Positions 5,679 to 12,739 of a stretch of 27,357 nucleotides of DNA are shown one piece after another. The position numbers were made by a program, and so were the translations under genes. The first letter of the stretch is position 1. Each line of letters begins with the position of its first letter. The notes beneath the pieces are model-generated. The model saw only the letters and a list, made by a program, of their open reading frames with translations. It was not told where the DNA came from and did not search any database. Location of the stretch: positions 1 to 27,357 of the IMG/VR virus record IMGVR_UViG_3300038566_000279; one strand, given 5' to 3'. Source of the DNA: a virus.

Positions 5679-6028
5679 CTATTAACCTCCCATTTCTTCA
5701 GCACATATTTATTAAACCAGTCTTGAAAATCATCGTCATAGATATTTGACTGCACAAGATAAGCTTCAAATTCAAAAGATATTGAATGATAAGCATCACT
5801 CCAATTTCGATACTCAATAAAGCCCAGAATAAATTCATAAACATATGATAGATAAAACTTAACTCTGCCTAGTCTTTCCATTTGTTTTAAGTGTTCGTAC
5901 TCATGCCTCAATAGACGCATATCTGCATCAAGGCCCACTATATAAATATTCGGATAGATAGTAATGGCTTCAATGCGCATCCAATTTGGGAATAGCCTTG
6001 GGAGCCAGTGGTTATATTTTATTTTCAC
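5675..6028 (-). CDS. HExxH zinc-metallopeptidase-like protein
   Basis: A 117-residue protein with a gluzincin-type zinc motif. HEYEH at about residues 42-46 lies in RHEYEHLKQMERLG, and a later Glu in SFEFEAYL (about 84-91) is a candidate third ligand. This H-E-x-x-H...E layout is common in small phage and bacterial proteins of uncertain peptidase activity. Aromatic residues between the motifs (FYLSYVYEFILGFIEY) suggest a hydrophobic core or membrane contact. The start overlaps the HNH gene stop in an ATGA arrangement. Cleavage of host or virion proteins is possible; the substrate is unknown. Confidence 0.6.
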   Translation of the reverse strand: MKIKYNHWLPRLFPNWMRIEAITIYPNIYIVGLDADMRLLRHEYEHLKQMERLGRVKFYLSYVYEFILGFIEYRNWSDAYHSISFEFEAYLVQSNIYDDDFQDWFNKYVLKKWEVNR

Positions 6029-6507
6029 GCCAACCCCTCGTCGTTTTCTTGAGCTACTTTTGCCATTAAAAAAGCTTTATAGATTTGCTCCAATAAATAC
6101 CTAGTAGCAATTGCATCCTCTTTATCTTGAAAGCTTCCAATATGAACATTAAAGCCGTTTACAACTAGAGACGATAACCATTTATTTTGATTCTTATGAT
6201 AATAAACGCCCTTAAAACCTGATGTATTATTCCTAAATACTCTAGTATTTAATATTTGAAGCTGCTGCGGTGCCCACCTACAATTATCTTTATAATATCC
6301 CTTTGTATTGTCAATTCTGTCGAGGCTCATGCCCTCATGTCTTCTGCCCATATCTTTAAGAAAATCTTTAAAACTATTTTTCCACGCAAAACACACTCTT
6401 ATCTCAGAATAGTAACCAGTTGTTTTTTTATCTCTATCAAGCATTGTTCTCCATGAGTTGTACTCTCTAGACCTAAAACTTCTCAACGAATGTCCGTGCC
6501 TATACAT
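6025..6507 (-). CDS. HNH endonuclease with AP2 DNA-binding domain
   Basis: A 160-residue homing-type endonuclease. I place the start at the ATG at 6507 (MYRHGHSLRSF) because GAGGG lies nine bases upstream and the ATG overlaps the preceding 26-codon frame by 8 bases (ATGTATAG). A TTG at 6540 or ATG at 6528 are alternatives without a good Shine-Dalgarno. The N-terminal half has HG-S...EYNSWRTMLDR and MSLDRIDNTKGYYKDNCRWA, the degenerate HNH pattern. The C-terminal half (SGFKGVYYHKNQNKW, then HIGSFQDKEDAI) is an AP2 domain, which binds DNA through a three-stranded sheet. It probably moves by homing between phage genomes. Confidence 0.85.
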   Translation of the reverse strand: MYRHGHSLRSFRSREYNSWRTMLDRDKKTTGYYSEIRVCFAWKNSFKDFLKDMGRRHEGMSLDRIDNTKGYYKDNCRWAPQQLQILNTRVFRNNTSGFKGVYYHKNQNKWLSSLVVNGFNVHIGSFQDKEDAIATRYLLEQIYKAFLMAKVAQENDEGLA

Positions 6508-6580
6508 ATTCTTTGCCCTCAATCTCATATGCCCAACCAATGTCTTTGCAATCTTCTGGTTTTATGTAATATGTTTTCAT
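6500..6580 (-). CDS. 26-codon frame, possibly a gene interrupted by the HNH insertion
   Basis: A short frame starting MKTYYIKPEDCKDIGWAYEI and stopping at a TAG that overlaps the HNH start. The residues look like the beginning of a normal small soluble phage protein and not random sequence: balanced charge, Tyr/Trp-rich, no rare residues. It may be the 5' stub of a gene cut when the HNH gene arrived, or a functional mini-protein. The ATG lies one base after the stop of the membrane micro-protein upstream (TAAGATG), with GGGAAAT as a weak Shine-Dalgarno. Confidence 0.4.
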   Translation of the reverse strand: MKTYYIKPEDCKDIGWAYEIEGKEYV

Positions 6581-6581
6581 C

Positions 6582-6683
6582 TTAATTTCCCATAATTTTC
6601 AAAGTCACTGCAAGCCACAATATTAATGTGACAGTGCCTAGGGTTAATAAGAAAGCTATTGTGTGAATTAATAAATTACTCAT
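6582..6683 (-). CDS. 33-residue membrane micro-protein
   Basis: A 33-codon frame with a good Shine-Dalgarno (AAAGGAATTAACAAG before the ATG at 6683). The product, MSNLLIHTIAFLLTLGTVTL then ILWLAVTLKIMGN, is almost entirely one transmembrane helix with a short polar head and a Lys near the C-terminus. It fits the gap between the coiled-coil gene and the 26-codon frame with only a few bases on each side. Role unknown; holin-like or host-membrane effects are possible. Confidence 0.55.
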   Translation of the reverse strand: MSNLLIHTIAFLLTLGTVTLILWLAVTLKIMGN

Positions 6684-6696
6684 CTTGTTAATTCCT

Positions 6697-6960
6697 TTAT
6701 TTGTCTTTAAATTTTTCACGATTCAAACCTTCCATGTGACTCAAGATAATCCGTCTCTGCTCATCGATTCGGTTATATAAAAACGTCAACTCGCAATGTT
6801 GAACCAAAGCGTATTTTTCGGCGTCGTATGACTTCTGTTCGCGCAAGTCAGCACGTAGATCGTTAACTGTAACCACAAGCTCCCTTACCCTGGCCTGTGC
6901 ATGGCCAAGGTTAAAAGCAAGCCTAGCATTTTCTTCTTCAAGCGCAGCAATTGTAGACAC
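6697..6960 (-). CDS. Coiled-coil protein
   Basis: An 87-residue protein made almost entirely of heptad-like helix (ALEEENARLAFNLGHAQARV, then ELVVTVNDLRADLREQK), so a dimeric or trimeric coiled coil is likely. It starts with GTG in a TAGTG overlap with the stop of the upstream gene, and GGGGAAG lies just before. No catalytic motif or membrane segment is visible. Small coiled-coil proteins next to phage replication genes may be scaffolds or host-factor binders; nothing more specific can be said. Confidence 0.6.
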   Translation of the reverse strand: MSTIAALEEENARLAFNLGHAQARVRELVVTVNDLRADLREQKSYDAEKYALVQHCELTFLYNRIDEQRRIILSHMEGLNREKFKDK

Positions 6961-7388
6961 TATTTCTTCCCCATTAAAATATTTCTCATAGGATTTTTGT
7001 AGTCTCCTTCTGACACACCTGGTGTCCTTAAATGTATTTCTATTCCGCTAAATAAAAAACTCAACGGTTTAGGTCTCATATTCATATAATAACTAAGACA
7101 AGCTGTTTTTAGACCAAATAAATCTAAACCTTCAGAAGTCGAGCGCGCAGCAACTTTACCTGGCGCTCTCATCTCAATATATACCTTGCGAAAAGACACA
7201 CTCCTAACGTCCATTTTATCTTGTCCCTTGCTAGATAGCTCTACGGTAGCAGCAAAGTTGTTCGGGTAAATATTTCTCATGTAAGACTCAGCAAGTATTT
7301 TAAACGAGAAAGGGTTTAAGCCAAACTTATTCATGGTTTGAAAGCTTACTTCTCTCTCTGAGAGTGATTCTCTAGTATCAAATGCCAT
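6960..7388 (-). CDS. Conserved-looking phage protein, unknown function
   Basis: A 142-residue soluble protein I do not recognise. It begins MAFDTRESLSEREVSF and has alternating beta and helix segments (YPNNFAATVELSSKGQDKMD, RSVSFRKVYIEMRAPGK, FLFSGIEIHLRTPGV). No catalytic signature stands out. It overlaps the nuclease gene upstream by 11 bp and the coiled-coil gene downstream by one base, so it is part of the replication/accessory operon. A DNA-metabolism role is suggested by position only. Confidence 0.6.
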   Translation of the reverse strand: MAFDTRESLSEREVSFQTMNKFGLNPFSFKILAESYMRNIYPNNFAATVELSSKGQDKMDVRSVSFRKVYIEMRAPGKVAARSTSEGLDLFGLKTACLSYYMNMRPKPLSFLFSGIEIHLRTPGVSEGDYKNPMRNILMGKK

Positions 7389-7689
7389 CGGTTAACTCCT
7401 TTAACTTTTTAAAAATCTCTTCGTAATTTTCTGGATAAATAAACTCCGCAAAACCACCAGCTTTTTTTATTTTATTTAACTCATGTGCTTGCAGTTTCTC
7501 ACGTCCTTTTTTAGCGGTCCATGAATCCCTGTCCTTTTTAAACTCTAGCGCCACAAAAGTCCCTGCTATAACGCCTATCCGGTCAGGTAAAGCTCTTATG
7601 GAGGAGTGTTCTGTTTTCATAAACCAATATGATAATGGTATTTCCTTAAAAACTTTCATGGCCTTGCGTTCAAAAACAATTTCTAACAA
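7378..7689 (-). CDS. VRR-NUC-type PD-(D/E)xK nuclease
   Basis: A 103-residue nuclease. The pattern LPDRIGVIAGTFVALEFKKD (Asp, Glu-x-Lys), then a downstream Gln/His helix (GREKLQAHELNKIKKAGGFA) and a final strand is that of VRR-NUC/Holliday-junction-resolvase-like enzymes, which cut branched DNA. The likely start is the TTG at 7689: GAGGGG lies five bases upstream and it overlaps the polymerase stop (TTGTTAG). A GTG at 7713 is possible but lacks a Shine-Dalgarno. Next to DNA polymerase, it may resolve replication intermediates or trim concatemers before packaging. Confidence 0.75.
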   Translation of the reverse strand: MLEIVFERKAMKVFKEIPLSYWFMKTEHSSIRALPDRIGVIAGTFVALEFKKDRDSWTAKKGREKLQAHELNKIKKAGGFAEFIYPENYEEIFKKLKELTDGI

Positions 7690-8864
7690 GCTAACCCCTC
7701 TTTCATATCCCACACCGCAAGCGATGTAAAGCTATGTTCTATTGACGCGGTAAGTTTTATATCACTAAACCCTTTATATATGTCAGCCATAACTTCTGCG
7801 TACTTCTCTGCAAGCTCCATGTGCTCAGGCTTGAGTTCAGTTAACAATTCATCATGGATCAGGGCTATAACTGGAAAGTAGTCTAGTTTATTTTCTTTAT
7901 ATATACGCGTGAAAGCATACTTTAAAGTATCGGCCCCTGTACTTTGAATTAGATGGTTAACTGATTTGTAGCTCTCACCCCTTCTGAAGTGTAGAATCCT
8001 GCCGTACTTATTTTTTATATATCCTCTGGAATTTGCCACTTCTTTGACTTTTTCCATAAACCTCTTAACGTTGGGAAGTCTTGCGTAATATAGCTCTCTC
8101 ATATAAACAGCTTCTTTTAATGATACGTCTAGCATCAAGGCAAGCTTTTCATTGCCTGCCCCGTATAACAGAGCAAAAGAAATATTTTTGGCTTTTTTTC
8201 TACTTACGCCTAGCATATCTGCCACTGTTTGATGTACATCCTCTCCGTCCATAATTGATGCAATCACTTTCTCCTCGCGAGCATAATCCATAAATAGTTT
8301 ATACTCTTGTTGCCTGTAATCGATCGGTACAAAAGCATTTCCATCACGAGGCTCGAAGCAACCACGTATGTGATATTTATTATATTTGTCTTCCTCACTG
8401 TCTTCTTTAGATAACTGCTGAAGGTTAGGGCTACGGTACGCAAAGCGTCCGGTGACAGTGCCTCCTGCGTCGGCGTCGGCGTGAATTATATTATTAGCGT
8501 CGGCTCTATGTAGAAATGTTGTGTAAAAGGAGCTTATTCTTTTTTCGAAAAATCTTACTCTGTTGATAAGACTAGCCGTCGGCGTCTTGATTTCCTTAAG
8601 TGCGTCCGCTCTGAACGAGGGATTTCCTTTGTCTGTTCTTGGATACCGCTCTCCAGCTGCGTCAAATATTTCTGTAAATAATTTTGGTGAGTCTTGATAT
8701 GGTCGGCCTGTGATCTTCTTAAAATCTTTCTCTGCATCTTCTTTTTTTCCGATCTCATATTTCATTGCCTCGGCTGTGTACTCACGTCTTAATCTGATAC
8801 CACGAGCACGCATTAATAAACAAGGCTTAACCAAGGTTATCTCATTCCTATAAATGTTAGCCAT
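7683..8864 (-). CDS. Family A DNA polymerase, polymerase domain only
   Basis: A 393-residue polymerase. It has the template motif GTVTGRFAYRSPNLQQ, motif A as FVPIDYRQQEYKL (catalytic Asp and steric-gate Glu kept, but the usual DYSQIELR is altered), motif B as RKKAKNISFALLYG (Arg, Lys, Phe, Tyr in register), QSTGADTLKYAF, and motif C as IHDEL. There is no exonuclease domain in this protein; it is encoded by the gene immediately upstream, with an 8-bp overlap (ATGGCTAA). AGAGGAATTGT before the ATG supports independent initiation. The Phe in motif B predicts discrimination against dideoxynucleotides. It replicates the phage genome together with the primase-helicase. Confidence 0.92.
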   Translation of the reverse strand: MANIYRNEITLVKPCLLMRARGIRLRREYTAEAMKYEIGKKEDAEKDFKKITGRPYQDSPKLFTEIFDAAGERYPRTDKGNPSFRADALKEIKTPTASLINRVRFFEKRISSFYTTFLHRADANNIIHADADAGGTVTGRFAYRSPNLQQLSKEDSEEDKYNKYHIRGCFEPRDGNAFVPIDYRQQEYKLFMDYAREEKVIASIMDGEDVHQTVADMLGVSRKKAKNISFALLYGAGNEKLALMLDVSLKEAVYMRELYYARLPNVKRFMEKVKEVANSRGYIKNKYGRILHFRRGESYKSVNHLIQSTGADTLKYAFTRIYKENKLDYFPVIALIHDELLTELKPEHMELAEKYAEVMADIYKGFSDIKLTASIEHSFTSLAVWDMKEGLAC

Positions 8865-9477
8865 ACAATTCCTCTCGCTGGCTTAAACCTATTTTTAAAT
8901 GAAGTTCTGCGTCAACCTCTGCGTACTCCGCAAGAAGCTCAAAAGGAACTTTCTCGAAATGTTTTCTTTTTGTTTTTGTTTTTTTCCCTGGCGTTTCAAC
9001 CATCGTATAGAGCCTGTTCTGTGTGATGCACTCCTCAACGATGTCTAGCTTATTTAAACCCCTTCTCTCTGCACACTTTGAAAGGGAATAGTCTTTAGGA
9101 CCAAGGTTATTCCTTAAGATTCTCTCACTATTTTTTGTACAGATAACGTCACCAAATATTTCAACACCTTCTAGTAAGAGCTTTTGCGTGTCATAAGAAG
9201 CGTTATGGATAAACCATGTAGTTTTTGGATTATAGAAAACTGGAGCAAGCTCTTTGAGAACATCGTAAGGAAGTACGTACTCGCTTGGCGTGTAGTTACC
9301 AAGATAATCAACACCGCCAAAGAAATTGAAATAGTACGACTTAGTCATAGTTGCAAACGATAAAGCAAAAAGCCTATCGTCAAAGTCAACTCCGAAGCCT
9401 TCAGAATCAAGACCAATGTAATCCCATCCCCGAAGGCTATCGAGAGCCTGCTCCAAATTTTCCATTGTTATTTTCAC
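8857..9477 (-). CDS. DnaQ/PolA-type 3'-5' exonuclease (detached proofreading domain)
   Basis: A 206-residue DEDD exonuclease. Exo I is IGLDSEG (Asp24, Glu26), Exo II is WFIHNASYDTQKL, and Exo III is LAEYAEVDAELHL (Tyr-x3-Asp). This matches the N-terminal proofreading part of phage family A polymerases, where the exonuclease and polymerase are normally one chain. Here the frame ends with TAA just after the exonuclease fold, and the polymerase gene begins inside the last codons. A Lys/Thr-rich loop (PGKKTKTKRKHFEK) precedes Exo III. It overlaps the RHH gene upstream by one base. It presumably associates with the polymerase after translation. Confidence 0.88.
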   Translation of the reverse strand: MKITMENLEQALDSLRGWDYIGLDSEGFGVDFDDRLFALSFATMTKSYYFNFFGGVDYLGNYTPSEYVLPYDVLKELAPVFYNPKTTWFIHNASYDTQKLLLEGVEIFGDVICTKNSERILRNNLGPKDYSLSKCAERRGLNKLDIVEECITQNRLYTMVETPGKKTKTKRKHFEKVPFELLAEYAEVDAELHLKIGLSQREELYG

Positions 9478-9680
9478 TACTTTGCTTTCTTATTAGATTT
9501 TAGCGCTTTGAAGCCTTTAATACCTTCTTTTAGTAGAGCATTAATAAACTCACCACGCGACTTAAAGCCTTCAAAACTATAAAACTTCTCGATATGCTTA
9601 ATAAATGACTCATTAATGCCACGGACATATAAAGTTTTTTTACTTACTTCTTCTTTTACAACTGTTTTCCTCTTCTTCAT
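9477..9680 (-). CDS. Ribbon-helix-helix DNA-binding protein
   Basis: A 67-residue basic protein. After a Lys-rich head it shows KKTLYVRGINESFIKHIEKF followed by FKSRGEFINALLKEGI, the strand-helix-turn-helix of Arc/MetJ-type (RHH) dimers. In such dimers the strand (TLYVRGI) enters the major groove. It probably acts as a small transcription regulator or an architectural factor in replication. It overlaps both neighbours by one base, so it is made together with the exonuclease. Its operator is not known; the repeats at 16692-16833 and 17686-17703 are candidates. Confidence 0.72.
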   Translation of the reverse strand: MKKRKTVVKEEVSKKTLYVRGINESFIKHIEKFYSFEGFKSRGEFINALLKEGIKGFKALKSNKKAK

Positions 9681-9934
9681 TATTTCCCTCTTCTATCATT
9701 ATGAAACTTCGTTAATAAAGTCACTGCACTTGCCAATTTTGTAATGGCTAAACTTAAGCCATTTTCTCTCTCATCAGAGGGAAGGTTAAGTTCATACTCT
9801 GAAAGTTCACTGTGAAATGTTGCAATCACAGGAAGCATTTTCTTAATATCAAGCATAGAAAATTTCTGCGGAACTACATCTAAATTTCCTTCGACTTCTT
9901 CAACTGTTGTTACTTCTTTTTTCTTCGGCTTCAT
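9680..9934 (-). CDS. Small helical protein, unknown function
   Basis: An 84-residue protein with a Lys/Glu-rich head and two predicted helices (SMLDIKKMLPVIATFHSEL and GLSLAITKLASAVTLLTKF). No signal, membrane segment or catalytic motif is seen, and I do not recognise the family. It lies between the RHH gene (one-base overlap) and the candidate ssDNA-binding gene (9-bp gap) in the replication operon, which suggests a small adaptor. Confidence 0.6.
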   Translation of the reverse strand: MKPKKKEVTTVEEVEGNLDVVPQKFSMLDIKKMLPVIATFHSELSEYELNLPSDERENGLSLAITKLASAVTLLTKFHNDRRGK

Positions 9935-9943
9935 TTCTTCTCC

Positions 9944-10720
9944 TTAGTATTTACCAATATTCTCTGCGTGATTTTTAACTTCACGATCTGGATTTTCTTG
10001 TGATTTATCTGTATTATCTGCAACCGCAGCGCCTTTTTTTACCATTTTAAACCATGATAATGCCTCTGCAATTTCTTCTTTTGTAGACATTCTCGCAACC
10101 GACACATCTTGTACGCAAAAATCTCCGTCATCATTTGAAACACTTTCAATGTTTAGATCTAAAGTCTTGGCTGGTGGCACAAGGCCTTCGGCTCTATTGT
10201 TAATGTAACAAACTGTAGCTAGTTTTTTTCCTGCACGTAGTGATGAACGCCTAAAATCTAAAACATATGGCAAACTCACGCCTTCTGCTAATTTACTAGG
10301 GAGTAAAACGTAGAAAAGCATAACTCTGTCTCTTGAGATAGATCCAGGCCCCTTACCTTCGTTATTAGGAAGGTCATCGTTATACCCTGGAAGCAATGGG
10401 TTATCTTGGATATCATAGGTACTATTGTAGTCACGTTTTCCTTTTGCGTTTATTGTGTATTCCACCCAATTTTTTTCCAAATGAAACGGAATGAATTGTA
10501 CTGGATGTTCCATATTCCCAAAAATCTCACCATTTACTGAATCGTATATGTCACCGTAAGCACATTTACCATCTTTCAATCTTTTAGAGGTGTGTTGTGT
10601 TACCAAAATTTTCGGAATTAAAATATCTTCCGAGGTCACTGTCGGTGCTACCCCCCATGCATCCATGTCTACTGCTTCTGCAATTGCATTTGATTCTTTT
10701 TTCTTTACTTCTTTTGCCAT
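9944..10720 (-). CDS. Putative phage ssDNA-binding / replication accessory protein
   Basis: A 258-residue soluble protein. After a low-complexity Lys/Glu head, it shows TSEDILIPKILVTQHTSKRL and YGDIYDSVNGEIFG, then HPVQFIPFHLEKNWVEY and a charged tail. I associate this layout (D-I-x-I-P-K-I, G-x-x-x-D-S-x-x-G-E-x-x-G, P-x-x-F-I-P) with conserved proteins in replication modules of many phages that are often suspected to bind ssDNA. No OB-fold motif can be proven by eye. It precedes the exonuclease and polymerase in the same operon. A recombination function is the main alternative. Confidence 0.5.
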   Translation of the reverse strand: MAKEVKKKESNAIAEAVDMDAWGVAPTVTSEDILIPKILVTQHTSKRLKDGKCAYGDIYDSVNGEIFGNMEHPVQFIPFHLEKNWVEYTINAKGKRDYNSTYDIQDNPLLPGYNDDLPNNEGKGPGSISRDRVMLFYVLLPSKLAEGVSLPYVLDFRRSSLRAGKKLATVCYINNRAEGLVPPAKTLDLNIESVSNDDGDFCVQDVSVARMSTKEEIAEALSWFKMVKKGAAVADNTDKSQENPDREVKNHAENIGKY

Positions 10721-10731
10721 TGTCTTGCTCC

Positions 10732-11253
10732 TTATTTACTTTTTCGAAAACTCGTTGATTTTTGTATCGTTGGTTCTTCTAACGGAATATCAAACACAAC
10801 ACCTTGCATGTCAACACCATCTTGCACTGCCTGCTCTTTGCGACATAAGAAGTCGTCATATTCTTTATTATAAAAAGAATTTAATGTGGCATGGTTCACA
10901 GTGATAAGAGATGTCAGAAAATCGTCTCCGTATTTATTCTTTACCCACTCAAAAAGTTTTTTCTTTTCTTCGATGGTTTTACACACCTTAACTACTTGTT
11001 TATGTACAATAGAAAATGTTCCTAAGCCCTCGACTGAATATTTCTTTTTACCTGCTGCCTCTAGGGCTTGCATTACCTTGCTCTCTAAAGCGCTAAATTC
11101 TTTATAAAGCCCTGTTGATTCTTTCTTTTTTTCTTCGTAAGCCTCTTTAGCTGTACGCATTTCTTTAATTAATGCGTCCATTTCACCCAAAGAAAGCTCT
11201 TTTTCTTCTAGGCCCCAGTCGCCAAATTCAGGGTTTACAGACGTTTCTTCCAT
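10732..11253 (-). CDS. Coiled-coil phage protein of the replication module
   Basis: A 173-residue protein. Residues 20-65 form a charged coiled coil (LIKEMRTAKEAYEEKKKEST). A compact region follows with the recognisable pattern GKKKYSVEGLGTFSIVHKQ and TIEEKKKLFEWV, seen in hypothetical proteins beside helicase or ssDNA-binding genes of other phages. Biochemical function is unknown. It overlaps the helicase gene upstream by 19 bp and ends 11 bp before the candidate ssDNA-binding gene. Confidence 0.6.
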   Translation of the reverse strand: MEETSVNPEFGDWGLEEKELSLGEMDALIKEMRTAKEAYEEKKKESTGLYKEFSALESKVMQALEAAGKKKYSVEGLGTFSIVHKQVVKVCKTIEEKKKLFEWVKNKYGDDFLTSLITVNHATLNSFYNKEYDDFLCRKEQAVQDGVDMQGVVFDIPLEEPTIQKSTSFRKSK

Positions 11254-12686
11254 TTTATTATCTCCTCTGATATCTTTTGTTTTTTCTCAAGTGCTTCACA
11301 CACCAACTCATCAATAGTGCCAGGTGACACTATATTAATTCTTGTAATTTTATCGTGTATTTCAGAGCCTTTTCTGTAATTCCTGGCTTCTGATTGAATA
11401 TCAGAACCAAGTTTAAAGTCTCTTGAATAGTAAATAGAATAGTTAGAAGCCACCAAATTTACGCCAATACCTAAGCTTGCTTGATTCCCAATCATCACTC
11501 TACAACCCACATCGTTATTAAATTTGTCTATATTAAGTTGTTTATTTTTAGCACTAACGCCCCCGTGCCCCTCGGTGTAACCAAGGCCCAAGTCTTTACA
11601 AACACTGGCTATTTGTTTGTAGTTAAACTTAAAATTGGCCCATACAATTACTTTACTGTTTGGTGCAATTTCTTCTAGTAAGTCTTTTAAAATCTCTAAG
11701 CGAGGATTCTTCTTAATCTCTATTTCCTCGCCATCTTCTGTCTTTACGAAACCAGTAACTACCTGCTGCAAGCGTAAGGCCTTCGTAATCGCAAGCTGTG
11801 CAATAACAGCCTTTGGCTCGCCACTAACGTCAAGCTCATCAAGATACGCAATAAAGTCCTCTTTTAGCTCTTTATAAACTTTCTTTTGGTCAGTAGACAT
11901 CAGCGCATACCTATACTCAACTGTGAGGTCTGGAAGATCTGTTAAAACATCCTTCTTTTTTACCACCATCATTTTTTTAGCAATAATGTCAGAAATAACC
12001 CCATATGTAGACACCCTGGGCTGCCAATCAGGGAAATGATTCTGGTTCCCTGACCAAGAAGCATTTTTATCTTCAAAATATGTATTTCTAAACCAGAAAA
12101 AATTACGTCCAAATGTTGAAAACTTATCTAGATACCCGTCCATCGCTCGGTACTGCATAAACAAGTCCATTGCATTATTTAATATTGGCGTACCAGATAA
12201 CAAGTACCTATGCTTGCAGTAAGCACTATCTGCAATGGCTACAACCGCTTTTGCGCGTGTCGACTGCGGGTTCTTGATTAGATGAGCTTCATCCAACACA
12301 CTTATCTCGATCTTATGCCTAAGTAACGCGTTTAAAAGGTCTTTGTTGTTCATAACATCATAGTTTGTAATAAAAATAGTAGGAAAACCCTCACGGGCTT
12401 GAACCATGGAAATTCTTTTTTTCACCGAACCTTTTAGTACCACAATACTTGATTTAGGGATCTTAGAGAATAACTCAAACTCACGCTTCCAGTTCTCCAA
12501 CACCACTAAAGGCGCAAGAACCAAGGTGTTCATTATCCTATCGTTTTCAGCAAACCTTGCACGTAACATCTGAATTACGGCGCAAGTCTTCCCAAGGCCA
12601 GGCTCCCAGGCTAAGTAAAGGTCACTCTGGTAAGAAGACCTAGATAGTATTTCTTTTTGGTGTTCCATTAACTCAAATCTAATCAT
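11235..12686 (-). CDS. SNF2-family DEAD/H helicase-like ATPase
   Basis: A 483-residue two-lobe ATPase. Lobe 1 has Walker A EPGLGKT (about 28-34), motif Ia LAPLVVLENWKRE, DEAH (133-136) and SGTP (165-168). Lobe 2 has VIVWANFKFNYKQI, motif V GIGVNLVASNYSIYYSRDF and motif VI QSEARNYRKGS with the expected Gln and Arg residues. This is the SNF2/ERCC3-like group that translocates on double-stranded DNA, as found in many lytic phages near polymerase genes. The ATG at 12686 has no clear Shine-Dalgarno, and an internal ATG at codon 7 (MEHQKEIL) is possible. It probably remodels DNA or proteins during replication or recombination. Confidence 0.88.
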   Translation of the reverse strand: MIRFELMEHQKEILSRSSYQSDLYLAWEPGLGKTCAVIQMLRARFAENDRIMNTLVLAPLVVLENWKREFELFSKIPKSSIVVLKGSVKKRISMVQAREGFPTIFITNYDVMNNKDLLNALLRHKIEISVLDEAHLIKNPQSTRAKAVVAIADSAYCKHRYLLSGTPILNNAMDLFMQYRAMDGYLDKFSTFGRNFFWFRNTYFEDKNASWSGNQNHFPDWQPRVSTYGVISDIIAKKMMVVKKKDVLTDLPDLTVEYRYALMSTDQKKVYKELKEDFIAYLDELDVSGEPKAVIAQLAITKALRLQQVVTGFVKTEDGEEIEIKKNPRLEILKDLLEEIAPNSKVIVWANFKFNYKQIASVCKDLGLGYTEGHGGVSAKNKQLNIDKFNNDVGCRVMIGNQASLGIGVNLVASNYSIYYSRDFKLGSDIQSEARNYRKGSEIHDKITRINIVSPGTIDELVCEALEKKQKISEEIIKWKKRL

Positions 12687-12739
12687 TTAAACATAGTACC
12701 TTATAGTTGAGAGCAGTGCAATCATTAATTTCACTGCTT

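Noticed and set aside
7683-7713. GTG start at 7713 for the VRR-NUC gene
   Set aside because: The TTG at 7689 has a well-spaced Shine-Dalgarno and a normal small overlap with the polymerase stop.
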